From Haladaptatus pallidirubidus (GTDB lineage Archaea > Halobacteriota > Halobacteria > Halobacteriales > Haladaptataceae), in assembly GCF_020700235.1 (NCBI RefSeq), contig NZ_CP085301.1, forward strand, positions 3,596,001-3,660,000: a DNA stretch of 64,000 nucleotides, read 5' to 3'. The position numbers and the translations under genes were made by a program. Within the stretch, counting starts at the first letter, position 1; the number at the start of each line of letters is the position of its first letter. Below, in pieces: positions 24,500 through 34,206 of the stretch. Under the pieces are notes generated by a model that was not told the origin of the DNA, ran no database searches, and saw only the letters and a program-made list of their open reading frames with translations.

Positions 24500-26191
24500 T
24501 CAGTTCGCATCGACGAGCGGCACCCATTCGCCCGTCTCTTCATTCTGGATTTTCAGCGGGATCGGCGTCGCATCCGGGCCGAGTTTGATCGATCCGTCAG
24601 CGAACGCTCCGACAACTGTGCCGGATGCATCGACAAGATTCAGTGACGGGCCAAATTCTGGGGTCGACTCGTCAACCGAGATCGTTGCATCGCCCGTTTG
24701 TGACCACGATTCAGGGTCGAACGCCCCGTTATAGACATAATAGCAGTGGATCTCATTCGGTGACGTATGGCCACGGCATTTTTTCGTCCGTCGCGATGCG
24801 TCATCTCCAAACCCCCAGTTCCGCATCAGATAGTTCGCGCCTTTCCGAGCGGTCGGGTGGATCGTCCCGGTCGCGCTAAACGAATAGCCGCTGCCGGTCG
24901 AATTGCCCGAATTATCGATTTTGATGAACTGAATATCTGCATCAGTCATCGGGGGGTTCGAATCCGCGGGCGGGTCTGGCATCGGCCGGGTTGTGTTTGG
25001 CGGATCCGGGCTCCCGCCAAGTATCATATTATTCCGGACGTGTGCTGAATTCGAATAGTTCGAATCACTCCCGCCGAGGACACCGTTTACAGCGCCCCAG
25101 TTATCCGGTGTCGCATTCACTTCGATATGGTACTGGCCAGATACTCCGTTATGCGTGATATGGACGTCATCAAACGCCCAGTATCGTGCCGGCTGATCCG
25201 TACTATCGCCATTGTAGATCGCCCCGTCGCTTCGATTCGATCGGTAATAGATTCGGCAGTTGATGACTTCTGCACGCTCAGGGACTGCTGACCCGCCGAT
25301 CGCCGCGCCAGGATACTGAGGCGGGTTATCCGGGACAGCATCGATAACGAAGTCACATTCGGTGACTGAGTGGGTGCCGGAGTATGTGTCGTAATCCGGG
25401 CCATTACTTGATGCCTCATCGGCTTCGTACTGGATTCCGCGCTGAAGTTGGCTATCAGCCCAGTTCGGAGGACAGCGTTCATTCTGGATAACGAGCGTGT
25501 TATGTATTTCCGTATTCCCGCCCGTCCGGATTCCGTTCTGGCTATTTTTAACAAACGAATTGAGTACTGTGACCTTCCCGCGGGGGTTTTTCGCATAAAT
25601 CGTATTCTCACCCCAGCGTTCGAACCAGCAACGATTGATCGTCAGATCGCCAGACCCTTTTTCGACGAGAATAGCGCGTCGGTTGCTTCCCTGGCTGACT
25701 GATTGGTTACTGCCGTCATGAAAATAACAATCCTCGATAAGGCCGCTATGCCCCGAATCAGGGACTTCCGGTCGCAACCACGTTCGGGAAGGTGTTGAAT
25801 CGCCTGGTGCCTGACCGTCAGTTTCACAGTGCACTTCGCCATGCGTCGCGAGTCGCGTCAACTCGAAATCATTACACCCGACAAACATCGTCCCGGGATT
25901 TCGACCATGCACGTCGATGCCAAACTGATCGGCAACGAATCCATCGCCAGTGACGTCCCACCATAGATTCGTTGCATTGCTGCCGTAGTCTTGCGGGATC
26001 AGCGTCGCGTTCGGACTGCCCTTGAGTGTGAAATTAGTTACTCCGGATCCAACGACGAGACTGTTTAACAGATACTGCCCCTCGGGAAAATAGACAGTAT
26101 CGCCCGATCCGACCAGGTCGTCGAGTGTTGGATCAATAGGGTTGGATCCGGTGTTGTCCGCGCCCTGATCGACGATATTGTATTGTGCCAT
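24500..26191 (-). CDS. Pectate-lyase-like tail spike (563 aa)
   Basis: MAQYNIVDQGADNTGSNPID followed by VYFPEGQYLLNS is the same architecture as the 18568-20493 product. Shared inner motifs include RRAILVEKGSGDLTINRCWF and ERWGENTIYAKNPRGKVTVL. After the helix (to about 400) comes a different C-terminal domain (FIKIDNSGNSTGSGYSFSAT, RNWGFGDDASRRTKKCRGHT) that ends in a short KIQNEETGEWVPLVDAN tail. Two paralogous spikes with different tips suggest receptor switching. Confidence 0.75.
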   Translation of the reverse strand: MAQYNIVDQGADNTGSNPIDPTLDDLVGSGDTVYFPEGQYLLNSLVVGSGVTNFTLKGSPNATLIPQDYGSNATNLWWDVTGDGFVADQFGIDVHGRNPGTMFVGCNDFELTRLATHGEVHCETDGQAPGDSTPSRTWLRPEVPDSGHSGLIEDCYFHDGSNQSVSQGSNRRAILVEKGSGDLTINRCWFERWGENTIYAKNPRGKVTVLNSFVKNSQNGIRTGGNTEIHNTLVIQNERCPPNWADSQLQRGIQYEADEASSNGPDYDTYSGTHSVTECDFVIDAVPDNPPQYPGAAIGGSAVPERAEVINCRIYYRSNRSDGAIYNGDSTDQPARYWAFDDVHITHNGVSGQYHIEVNATPDNWGAVNGVLGGSDSNYSNSAHVRNNMILGGSPDPPNTTRPMPDPPADSNPPMTDADIQFIKIDNSGNSTGSGYSFSATGTIHPTARKGANYLMRNWGFGDDASRRTKKCRGHTSPNEIHCYYVYNGAFDPESWSQTGDATISVDESTPEFGPSLNLVDASGTVVGAFADGSIKLGPDATPIPLKIQNEETGEWVPLVDAN

Positions 26192-26193
26192 TG

Positions 26194-27405
26194 TTATTGC
26201 TCGACCTCGCTCGAGTCAGCCCATAGCGTCTGTCCGTCGAGATTCGATGGTTTGGTATCACTGATGACGACAACCGCTTGCTGCTCGCCGTCACCTAATG
26301 TCCGCACCGTCTGTCCAGTGAAACTCGGTAATGTCTCACCGTCCATTGGGAACGTCGCGATCGTCGTCCCCGATCGCGTCACTAGTCGGAACTCGCTGGG
26401 TGTGGTCGATGAATCATATTCGAGATGGGCATCCTCAATATGCAAATCGCCGATTTCTTTGACCGCGTTCGGCGTCATCGTTTCCGTATCGTAGACGATC
26501 TCACCAGTCGTATCGGATTGCGTGAGCCCGACTTGGTAATCAAAGCTCCCGAATTTATTGGGAGAATGCCAAATGACTAAGCGAGCATTCAGGTAGCTCG
26601 TTGCCTTGATATACAGGTAGTGTTCGTTGGTCGATGATGGCGATGTAATCACTACCTCCGCGTGTCGATTCTTCTCCGATCCGTATGATTCAAACTCGAG
26701 GTGTGGGTCGTCATCTCGGTTTGCGAAGTAGCCGCGAAGTCCGGTCGGTGGAGCGCTAATTGGCCCTGCGAACTGTAGATCAAATCCGAAATGTGAGTCA
26801 TTGAAATTGCCGCCATTGTCTACCCGTCCGATCTTAAACCACTGCTCGGTGCCGTTATTCGACAACGAGAACATTCGCTGATTGACGACGTGATCGCTGA
26901 AATCGGCCGTCAATTCCCCATTCTGAATGTCCAGATTATCGCCCGCAAGAGTATCGACTGCCTGATTGTCGGTCACCCCGCCCGTGATCGAATCGAGTGT
27001 GAGATCATACCCGCGATTCATCGGCGTCGATTCGTCTTCGGCAGTGTCGATCGTTCCGAGCCGGAGCGTCCCGCCAGTTCCAACCATGGGAGCCGAATCC
27101 GATGATTTGATCTCGATCGTGACTGAATCCGCGTCGAGATCAACCACCAGAAAGACGTAGTTAATGCCGGAGGTGACCGGCAGATTGAGCCCAGTCTCAG
27201 CATGGACATTCACAGGGAATGCCATATTGTTCGTGCCACTGACGACAGCCCGCCCGCCCCCGATATCGACTTCATTTGCCGTATGGTCGACGTCGAAATT
27301 CAGGCCGACTTCGACAATATCGGTCGTCAGTGTGCGAAAGGCATGCTGTGCTAGTTCTGTCTCGGTTATATCGTCACCATTACCGAGTAAAATGTCTCCA
27401 CTCAT
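26194..27405 (-). CDS. Tail fibre/baseplate protein (403 aa)
   Basis: The start (ETELAQHAFRTLTTDIVEVG, FDVDHTANEVDIGGGRAVVS) resembles the attachment module of the 22738-24429 protein and is often seen in tailed viruses of haloarchaea. The rest is beta-rich (FGFDLQFAGPIS, VVITSPSSTNEHYLYIKATS). The ORFs are tightly spaced (3-base gap to the next). A structural role is probable, but the exact part is not known. Confidence 0.7.
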   Translation of the reverse strand: MSGDILLGNGDDITETELAQHAFRTLTTDIVEVGLNFDVDHTANEVDIGGGRAVVSGTNNMAFPVNVHAETGLNLPVTSGINYVFLVVDLDADSVTIEIKSSDSAPMVGTGGTLRLGTIDTAEDESTPMNRGYDLTLDSITGGVTDNQAVDTLAGDNLDIQNGELTADFSDHVVNQRMFSLSNNGTEQWFKIGRVDNGGNFNDSHFGFDLQFAGPISAPPTGLRGYFANRDDDPHLEFESYGSEKNRHAEVVITSPSSTNEHYLYIKATSYLNARLVIWHSPNKFGSFDYQVGLTQSDTTGEIVYDTETMTPNAVKEIGDLHIEDAHLEYDSSTTPSEFRLVTRSGTTIATFPMDGETLPSFTGQTVRTLGDGEQQAVVVISDTKPSNLDGQTLWADSSEVEQ

Positions 27406-27447
27406 GAGTATTGTATTATCTAGTGTTTATGGATCGCAAGTTGCCGC

Positions 27448-29631
27448 CTAGCTCTGTCGCGTTACCGCGCTGAGTTGCGCGGACATTTGAGACAACATAT
27501 CCTCGAATGTCGATCCATTCCCGAATGTTGCCTGTGTTTGGCCGAGGTTCCGCGTCACCGATTTCGGAGCGAGGGCCCGACCATCGGCGATCGGGTCGTC
27601 GAACCGCACCGACTCGACGAGCCCCCAGTTCGCATCCTCATTCGGGATCGTCACTTCGGCAAGGAATCGGGGCTCTTGCAGCTCTTCGACGATGACACGG
27701 GCCATTTGCTGGCAGCTTTGGTTGTTGATCAGCCCCGAGACGTCCTTCGGTGGCAACCAGTCCGCTTCGTCCGGATCGACGCCCGGCAGAACGTACTCGC
27801 CATAGGTGTCGTATCGATAGGTCGCGACGTATCGATCGCCATCGGTCATCCGGCCATCAGCGAGCGTGGTGATCGTCCCGTCCCGGTTGTCGATCTTGTA
27901 ATCGAATCCCCGCGCGTATTCTGTGTCGTTGTTGACGTCGGTGACGGTCTCGGTTTGCGGCTGAATTCGCGCTTGATCGAGCTCGATAGCCGTCCCGTGA
28001 TCGGCGTAAAAGAAATCCTCATAGTCACGCGATGAGCCATATACGCTCGCCGCCTGCACCCGTCGCGAGGTATCCTTCTCGATTGAATATCGCTCGGAAC
28101 TAAACGACGTCTCGGCGATGCGCTGTCCTGGTTTCGTCCAGTCTAAACGCAAGCCTTCCCCCTCTTCATAGCTGACCGCCCATAGGAAATTTCCCTGGTT
28201 GGCCATCTCGGAGAGGATCGACTTGAGCTCGTCATTATAGCTTTGATTGACCACTAAGGGCAAATTCTCGAGATCCGCCCGCAACTCCCAGCTATGCAAT
28301 TCCTGGGTAGCAAACCCGCGGGTCGGAAAGTCATTGCGCCCGGGATCGTCACCCGCTCGAGACAGGACGAAATAGGCACGAAGTGACGCTCCGGGATTTG
28401 GCAGTGATTCCCAGTCTGTTGAATCCGCGCCTTGCTGGCCCGTGATAACGGTATCAGTCCCGGTATGGCTAAATCCGACTCGTAAATCACCGCCCGAAAC
28501 GGTATCGGTTCGGCTTAGTTCGGTCTCGATTGATGCCCCAGTGACTGCCATCGCTTGCGGGACGTTATCCGTCCAAAACCAGACATTATCCGGGTAAACC
28601 TCGGGGCCAGGGAGGTAATTGCCGGAGTTTTCATCGCCGGGATTCGGCCAGGTGTACTCATATCGAGTATCGTAAACGGCTGCCGAATCCAGGACATAAT
28701 CGCACGGCCCGGTTGCGACCACGCCCAAGAAATAGGATTGGCCTGCCTCTAGCTTCCGTCCGATGACGCTCCGATAGTCCCGATCGGGCTGCCAGTAGCC
28801 TTCGGTGCCGATCTCTTTCCATGATAGCGATTCTGACGAGTCACTGAATTCCTGGAAAACTGCCTTTGACGCACCGGCACCTGTCCATCGAAATTCGATA
28901 TTACTTGCACCGAGTACGAGATCGCGTATTTTCATCCCAACGCGGCCGACCGGGACGTCGTAATCAAACCGAACCTCAATGACAACCCGATCGCCCTCTT
29001 CCGTGAAATGATACGCCTGGCCGCCGTTGTATTCCGGTCCCGAGACGACTTCGGGCCCTGGTGCGATATTTGCGTCGCCCGGAACCGACTTTGGCTTGCA
29101 CGTCTCACTACAGGAGATATACCCTCCGAATCGGGCTTGTACCGGATCGGTATCGGCGAATGAGGTTAGATTTTCCATCTCCTCCTGGCGGGTTGCCGAT
29201 TGCACCAGGACGTCTTCGTCACGCTCGGTTGGGGGTCGATCGACGTTCGGGACAAGATCCGTCTCGGTCTCGATCAACTCTTTGACGGCATCATGCATCG
29301 CGATGACGTCATACTCGCGTTCGGCAGGATTCTCGAGCTCGACAGCACCGCGACCGCGCAGTTCGGTTTCGCTCTCGGTCTGGCGAATTAGATCGAGTGT
29401 GGAAATCGGCTTTCGATCGCCGTTTTTCCACACCCGCATCGGAGCGTCTTCAAACCGCTCGTCAGACCACTTGTCGTTTTTCTCCACCGGGACGGTAATG
29501 GATGGGATTCCGCCCTCTTGTGGTTGGTATTGGACGTCTTTTTGTGGCGAGATTGTATGCGTGTGTCCGTTTGGTGTGTCGACTTCGATATGCCAGCCGT
29601 CAGCGGTTATGCGTCCGTCTTTTGTTTGCAT
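27448..29631 (-). CDS. Large distal tail/hub protein (727 aa)
   Basis: The size, the position after the tape measure and two small tail genes, and a C-terminal part with hub-like beta pattern (LLNNQSCQQMARVIVEEL-type segment, FLAEVTIPNEDANWGLVESV) suit a tail hub or baseplate protein (gp27/Tal-like). The middle (about 190-370) includes a carbohydrate-binding-like jelly roll (YHFTEEGDRVVIEVRFDYDV). No enzyme motif seen. Confidence 0.65.
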   Translation of the reverse strand: MQTKDGRITADGWHIEVDTPNGHTHTISPQKDVQYQPQEGGIPSITVPVEKNDKWSDERFEDAPMRVWKNGDRKPISTLDLIRQTESETELRGRGAVELENPAEREYDVIAMHDAVKELIETETDLVPNVDRPPTERDEDVLVQSATRQEEMENLTSFADTDPVQARFGGYISCSETCKPKSVPGDANIAPGPEVVSGPEYNGGQAYHFTEEGDRVVIEVRFDYDVPVGRVGMKIRDLVLGASNIEFRWTGAGASKAVFQEFSDSSESLSWKEIGTEGYWQPDRDYRSVIGRKLEAGQSYFLGVVATGPCDYVLDSAAVYDTRYEYTWPNPGDENSGNYLPGPEVYPDNVWFWTDNVPQAMAVTGASIETELSRTDTVSGGDLRVGFSHTGTDTVITGQQGADSTDWESLPNPGASLRAYFVLSRAGDDPGRNDFPTRGFATQELHSWELRADLENLPLVVNQSYNDELKSILSEMANQGNFLWAVSYEEGEGLRLDWTKPGQRIAETSFSSERYSIEKDTSRRVQAASVYGSSRDYEDFFYADHGTAIELDQARIQPQTETVTDVNNDTEYARGFDYKIDNRDGTITTLADGRMTDGDRYVATYRYDTYGEYVLPGVDPDEADWLPPKDVSGLINNQSCQQMARVIVEELQEPRFLAEVTIPNEDANWGLVESVRFDDPIADGRALAPKSVTRNLGQTQATFGNGSTFEDMLSQMSAQLSAVTRQS

Positions 29632-29637
29632 CGTTGG

Positions 29638-30846
29638 TTAGGCAGGGATATTTGAATCTCGAATGAGCGTTTGCACTTCGCGCGAGTCGCGACCGGATGG
29701 CCGTGCGATCGGCGCGAGTCGGTCGACGAGCCCGTCTGGCGTTGGCGATGCGTTATTTGGCTTTGTCCATTGTGCGAGTCCAAGGCCACGGCGAAGCATC
29801 ATATCCAATCGATACAGGTCGTTTGTCTCCTGGTTGCGGAAATCAACCATCGCTTCGACACGCTCCGGGCCGATCCGCGAGAGATTGAAGGTTTTGAGCC
29901 GCCATGGAGACATTCCGAGTTGCAGCAAATCCCAGTGCGACGTCATGGAATTCCAGCGGAACGCCCGGAGTTTGCCGTTTACCTCATCTGGGATTAACCG
30001 CAAACTGCCACTCTCGACGATGATTCGGCCGTCGAAATCGTGATCTGTACGAAAGACACGCTGCCAAGTTGACGCAACCCGAACGCGCCGACCGCTGCCG
30101 ACCGTTGCACTGCCGACGATTGCATCGCCGACCGAACTCCCGTCGCCCGGGGGCTCTTCATACAGGACTTTCTCCCGGTTGTGATCGTCCCAAACTCGGC
30201 AGTCGCCCCGCGGCTCTTGGTGATAATCGATCTTGTAGACGAGCGTGGGTTTCGTCCAGGGAGGATACTGCGAGTCATAGAGGACGTGGGTGCAGTATTC
30301 ACCCTCGCGACGCGCGACCGGGCCCGCGTCTTTCCGCTGTCCGCCACGCTCGTCGATCCACATCACATCGCGAGCCATCTCCGGGATCGCGATGATCTCT
30401 CCGGGGTTCCCGCCGAACGGGTTATCGATACTGCCGGGATTCGTGCGCACGGCCCGATAGTGCGAGGTTGCCGTCCCCTGTCGGACGAGATCGCCGTCAA
30501 TCCGATACAGGCCATCAGCACGCGCTTCGATCGGCTCGACGGTGACGTCCCGGAGCGTATAATAGCCGTGTTCGGGGCGATGTGCCGTATCGACGTGGGT
30601 GAACGGCACCGCACCGAACGATGCCGCGTTAAACAGTTCCTTGATTTCAGCCGCCATCTCGTCGGCAAAGCGAGCGCGGAACTGGCCCGTGATCGATCGG
30701 TCTTCCGGTTCAACCGCGACCGACTGCACCGCCGCAACGTCTTCGCCAGGGATGCTTCCGGATTGGATGTTTCTCGCTGCTGACCCGCTTGCCCCGGTCT
30801 GTGAGTCACCCGGGATAACGAGGTTGTATAGTTGTATATCTGGCAT
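29638..30846 (-). CDS. Distal tail protein (402 aa)
   Basis: It starts MPDIQLYNLVIPGDSQTGAS and shows a mix of beta blocks (YYTLRDVTVEPIEARADGLY, RRVRVASTWQRVFRTDHDFD). It lies between the small tail gene and the hub gene with 5- to 6-base gaps. Tail role comes from context; there is no recognised domain. Confidence 0.6.
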   Translation of the reverse strand: MPDIQLYNLVIPGDSQTGASGSAARNIQSGSIPGEDVAAVQSVAVEPEDRSITGQFRARFADEMAAEIKELFNAASFGAVPFTHVDTAHRPEHGYYTLRDVTVEPIEARADGLYRIDGDLVRQGTATSHYRAVRTNPGSIDNPFGGNPGEIIAIPEMARDVMWIDERGGQRKDAGPVARREGEYCTHVLYDSQYPPWTKPTLVYKIDYHQEPRGDCRVWDDHNREKVLYEEPPGDGSSVGDAIVGSATVGSGRRVRVASTWQRVFRTDHDFDGRIIVESGSLRLIPDEVNGKLRAFRWNSMTSHWDLLQLGMSPWRLKTFNLSRIGPERVEAMVDFRNQETNDLYRLDMMLRRGLGLAQWTKPNNASPTPDGLVDRLAPIARPSGRDSREVQTLIRDSNIPA

Positions 30847-30851
30847 GATTC

Positions 30852-31391
30852 TTAAAACGGTAGTCGTTTGATCGCGTCGAGTGCGTTCCGTAGGTCAGCA
30901 GTTTTCAGACACGTCAGGCTGCCTTCCGCAATCCCGAACTTGTTGACGTCGAGCGTCGTCATCGGTTGTTCGAAGACGACGTCGAGCGCGCCGCCGCCGG
31001 TTCGGGTGCCGTACTCAAGTCGGGCAGGATGGAACGAATCAACCTCGGTCTGCTCGATCGCTTTCGAGAGTTCGCCTGCCTGAGACCAGACGTCACCGCC
31101 GCCCGCACCGCCGAAAGCGTCGGTGTTGCCCTGGTAGGTCTGGAACTCAATCTGCACCTGAAACACACCGCCGCCTTTGTCGATGTGGATGCCGGCACGC
31201 TGGCCGTCACCTGTCGAGTTGTTGAACGGGTTGCCGTCGTCCATCAACTCGTGAAACATCGCGTTCACGGTCGACCCGCCGCCATCACCGCCGACGAGAA
31301 AGCCGGTTCGGACACCATCCTCAATAACGATGCCTTTGGACATCTCGAAGACCTGGCCACCAACCGTCAGCTTCGCCCAGTGTTGTACCAT
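30852..31391 (-). CDS. Tail protein downstream of the tape measure (179 aa)
   Basis: It begins MVQHWAKLTVGGQVFEMSKG and contains GIHIDKGGGVFQVQIEFQTY and a C-terminal LDVNKFGIAEGSLTCLKTAD. Its start overlaps the tape-measure stop (TAATG). In size and place it matches distal-tail adaptor proteins. The function is inferred from gene order. Confidence 0.6.
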   Translation of the reverse strand: MVQHWAKLTVGGQVFEMSKGIVIEDGVRTGFLVGGDGGGSTVNAMFHELMDDGNPFNNSTGDGQRAGIHIDKGGGVFQVQIEFQTYQGNTDAFGGAGGGDVWSQAGELSKAIEQTEVDSFHPARLEYGTRTGGGALDVVFEQPMTTLDVNKFGIAEGSLTCLKTADLRNALDAIKRLPF

Positions 31392-33199
31392 TAGAAATCC
31401 ACGATCCTTCGAATATCTTTGCGAACCAGATTGCTGATTCGACCGATGTTATTGTTGATCGCTCGCCAGACCGCGTTCTGAATATTCCGTGCGTTGATGC
31501 CCAGATTCAGGTTGAGTTCGGTGTTAAACCCGATATTGCCGTTGGCGAGTTTCTTGAGCCAGTTTGGCGCGGAGAGGTTAAGATCGGGCATCTCCGGCCA
31601 CTTGAATTTCTTGAGCTGGTTGGCGACTGGCCAGTTCCAGTTCATGAGTTTCGATGGCTTCGGGAAGTCCCATTTGAGCAACTGCTTCGGTTTCGGGAAA
31701 TCCCAGTTCATTAGCTTCCGTGGTTTCGGCCAGTTCCAGTTGAGGAGTCGCCCGGGTTTCGGCCAACTCCAGTTCATCAGTTTCTTCGGGTTCGGCCACT
31801 TGAAGTTCCGAATCGCCTTGGGCGCGGGTGGCCATTTGATATCGAATGCGTTGGTTGCCGCTTCCCCGATTTTCCGACCGATCGCGTCGCCGCCAATACC
31901 GCCGAGGATCGCGCCGCCGATCCCGCCGACAGCAGCACCCGCCGCGGTGCCAGCGCCGGGAACGATCGAGCCGATAGCAGCCCCTGCCATCGCGCCGCCT
32001 TTCGCGCCGGCAGCAGCACCAGCAAGCCCGCCGCCGAATCCGCCGACCGTCCGACCGCGTCCTCGATTCGTCTTTTGACCGGCGTACTCGCCACCGTACA
32101 GCAGGCCCTCAAGAATCGGCACTTTCCGACCGATGGATTTTGCGATTCCTGCTGGTTTTGAGGATGCAATCCGACCGGCACCCGATCGAAGACGTTTGAT
32201 CAGCCCCGATCCGCCACCGCTGAGAAGACTGCCACCGCCCTTTCGGATGCCGGACAGCACACCGCCGCCGCCGAGCCCGCTTCGAAAGCCCTTCGGAATA
32301 TTGTCGAGTGCGGACTTGATCGCACTGCCGGTTTTCGATGCCTTCTGTCGGAGGTTGACCGATCGGATTCCCTTGATCGCATCGTCAAACTTGTTCGATG
32401 ACGTTTCGAACAGTTGCTTCGATGCTGACCCGACTCGCGAGTTCTTGGCATATCGCAGGGCATCGTCATAGACGCCTGCTCCGCGACGATAGGCGTTATC
32501 CGCGGCCCGACCGAGTCGCGTTTCCTTCGCATATTTCAGGGCATCGTCGTACGCCGACGCACCCGCTCGATACGCCCGGCCGGACGCCCGACCGAGTCGG
32601 CTCTTTCTCGCTCGAGCCAGCGCGTCGTCAAACTCCGATCGTGCTCGCGAGAACAGCCGATTTGCGCCTTTTCGCAGTCGCCCGGAGAACCGTTTCCCGC
32701 GTTTCCATAGGCCTTTGCCGCGCTTTTTCAGCCACGCACCGCCGCGTCGAAGCCGTTTCTAGGCACCCTTCCCGAATTTCTTGAGTCGCCCGAGTGCGGA
32801 TTTCAGGCCCTTCGCGAGCCCGGCTTTCAGGCCACCGCCGCCGAGCATTCCAGCGAGTCCCGCTAGTGGCAGGAGTGGCAACCCACCGCCCTCGGAGGCC
32901 GCCATCTTCTCGACTGTTTCATGAAGATCGCGGATCTCCTCGAGCTGCAGGGTGAGTAGTTTGTTCGTGGTGTCCGTCGCAGCGCCAAGTCTCGACAGCC
33001 GATTGCGAGACCCGCCAGGGGCTGCCATCTGACCGCCGCCACCGCCACCACCACGGCGTCGACCGCCGATCTGTCCTCCGGGAACGGTGACGTCGACCGT
33101 GACGTCGCCGATCGAATCCTGGATTTTCGAGCGTGTTTTCTTTAGACTTCGATCGGATACATCGACGTCTAAAATCGCTTCTGTACTGAATTCTACCAT
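31391..33199 (-). pseudogene. Tape-measure protein interrupted by an in-frame TAG
   Basis: The first part (146 codons from 33199) ends GLKSALGRLKKFGKGA at TAG 32761-32759. The same frame then stays open for 455 codons (KRLRRGGAWLKKRGKGLW on) to the stop at 31391. The second part has repeats of about 29 residues (DDALKYAKETRLGRAADNAY, DDALRYAKNSRVG), a hydrophobic Gly/Ala block and 11-residue repeats with K-L-M-N-W-x-W/F-P-K-P, as expected for a tape measure that sets tail length. A sense-to-amber mutation, or readthrough, would join both halves to about 602 residues. Confidence 0.75.
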
Positions 33200-33226
33200 A
33201 ACGTTGTTATCAAAAATTGGCGGTGG

Positions 33227-34155
33227 TCACTCGTCGAAACCGCCCGCGAATGGATTTTCGATCGACTGGATCACTGGATACATCTCCATGAACGTCCAGA
33301 CATCTCGGACTGGCCACGTATCGACTTCACGCGGATCGTGACCGTGAGACACGAGGAGCATCCGTCCGAACTCGAGCTGCAGCTGTTCGCTTACGTCGTT
33401 TCCAAGTCCTCCTGGGCCCTCTGTAACCGCTCGTTGAAGTTTCCCACGTCCACGTCAGGCGTTGAAAACTCGCTGACGCGTCCCTCGAGCCACTCTTTGA
33501 AGTGCGGAGGTGTCTCTCGGATGACGGCCGTCTTTTGTGGGAGATCAGTATCGGCATCGATCGGTGGGGCATCGATCAGGCCGGCTGCCGTCCGATAGAT
33601 CGAGCCAGCACCCTGGACGACAGGATCATCACCCATCCCTACCATCTGGTTCCGAAGCGATTCAGTCCGATCCTGGACGTCCGCGAACTCGCCCGTGGTG
33701 AGTGCCCCGATCGTGATGGTGACGCTGTCGTCGTCGATCCGATTCGACCGCCGACTTTCGACTGCGTCTTTGACGTTCTGACTCGTCTCGACCGCTTCGA
33801 TCTTGTCGAGAAAGTCATCGACGCGACCATCGCGAACGTACTGGGCGCGGGTTTCGTAGTTCTGATCGAGCCACGCTTGCTTGTCCCATTCGTTCCAGGT
33901 CTCGGCGGCTGTCGGGGTTTCTGCACCCCACTGATCGATCGCCCATTGGACGCCCGCGAGCTCCCGCTCGAGTTGATCACGCCGATCGAGCAGGCCATTT
34001 AGTTCCCGTGCGAGCGTCGCCTCTTCTTGTTCTGTCGTCTCGTCTTCGTCGTATTCCGCGTTTGTCTTCGCGACTTCATATGCAATTTCGTCAAGTTCGC
34101 TATCGATTTTATCAAACTCTTCTCGCAGGTCAATCGTTTCTGTTTTTCGTGGCAT
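33227..34155 (-). CDS. Tail assembly chaperone, -1 frameshift product (gpGT-like, 309 aa)
   Basis: Translating from 34155 and slipping back one base at G GGA AAC (33445-33439) continues through LQRAVTEGPGGLGNDVSEQL, QLEFGRMLLVSHGHDPREVD and TWPVRDVWTFMEMYPVIQSI to the TGA at 33227. This extension overlaps the zero-frame end, reads as ordinary protein and stands directly before the tape measure. That is the gpG/gpGT arrangement conserved in long-tailed phages, where a minor frameshift product guides tail assembly. Frameshifting here is predicted, not shown. Confidence 0.8.
33391..34155 (-). CDS. Tail assembly chaperone, zero-frame product (gpG-like, 254 aa)
   Basis: ATG 34155 gives MPRKTETIDLREEFDKIDSE; the longer frame to 34185 is less likely. 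The protein is acidic and helical, with FSDV-type beta near the middle (DSVTITIGALTTGEFADVQD) and ends NERLQRAQEDLETT. Position between tail tube and tape measure, plus the slippery site 48 bases before its stop, marks it as the major tail assembly chaperone. Confidence 0.8.
   Translation of the reverse strand: MPRKTETIDLREEFDKIDSELDEIAYEVAKTNAEYDEDETTEQEEATLARELNGLLDRRDQLERELAGVQWAIDQWGAETPTAAETWNEWDKQAWLDQNYETRAQYVRDGRVDDFLDKIEAVETSQNVKDAVESRRSNRIDDDSVTITIGALTTGEFADVQDRTESLRNQMVGMGDDPVVQGAGSIYRTAAGLIDAPPIDADTDLPQKTAVIRETPPHFKEWLEGRVSEFSTPDVDVGNFNERLQRAQEDLETT
33439..33445 (-). promoter_or_regulatory. -1 ribosomal frameshift heptamer GGGAAAC
   Basis: On the minus strand the codons are gtG GGA AAC (Val-Gly-Asn), a perfect X-XXY-YYZ heptamer in the zero frame. 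It differs only in the last base from the lambda G-T site GGGAAAG. Confidence 0.8.
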
Positions 34156-34206
34156 AGTTGGGACTCGTGAAATGTGGTGTCTCAATCGGTACCGGGTGTC
34201 GGTCAG

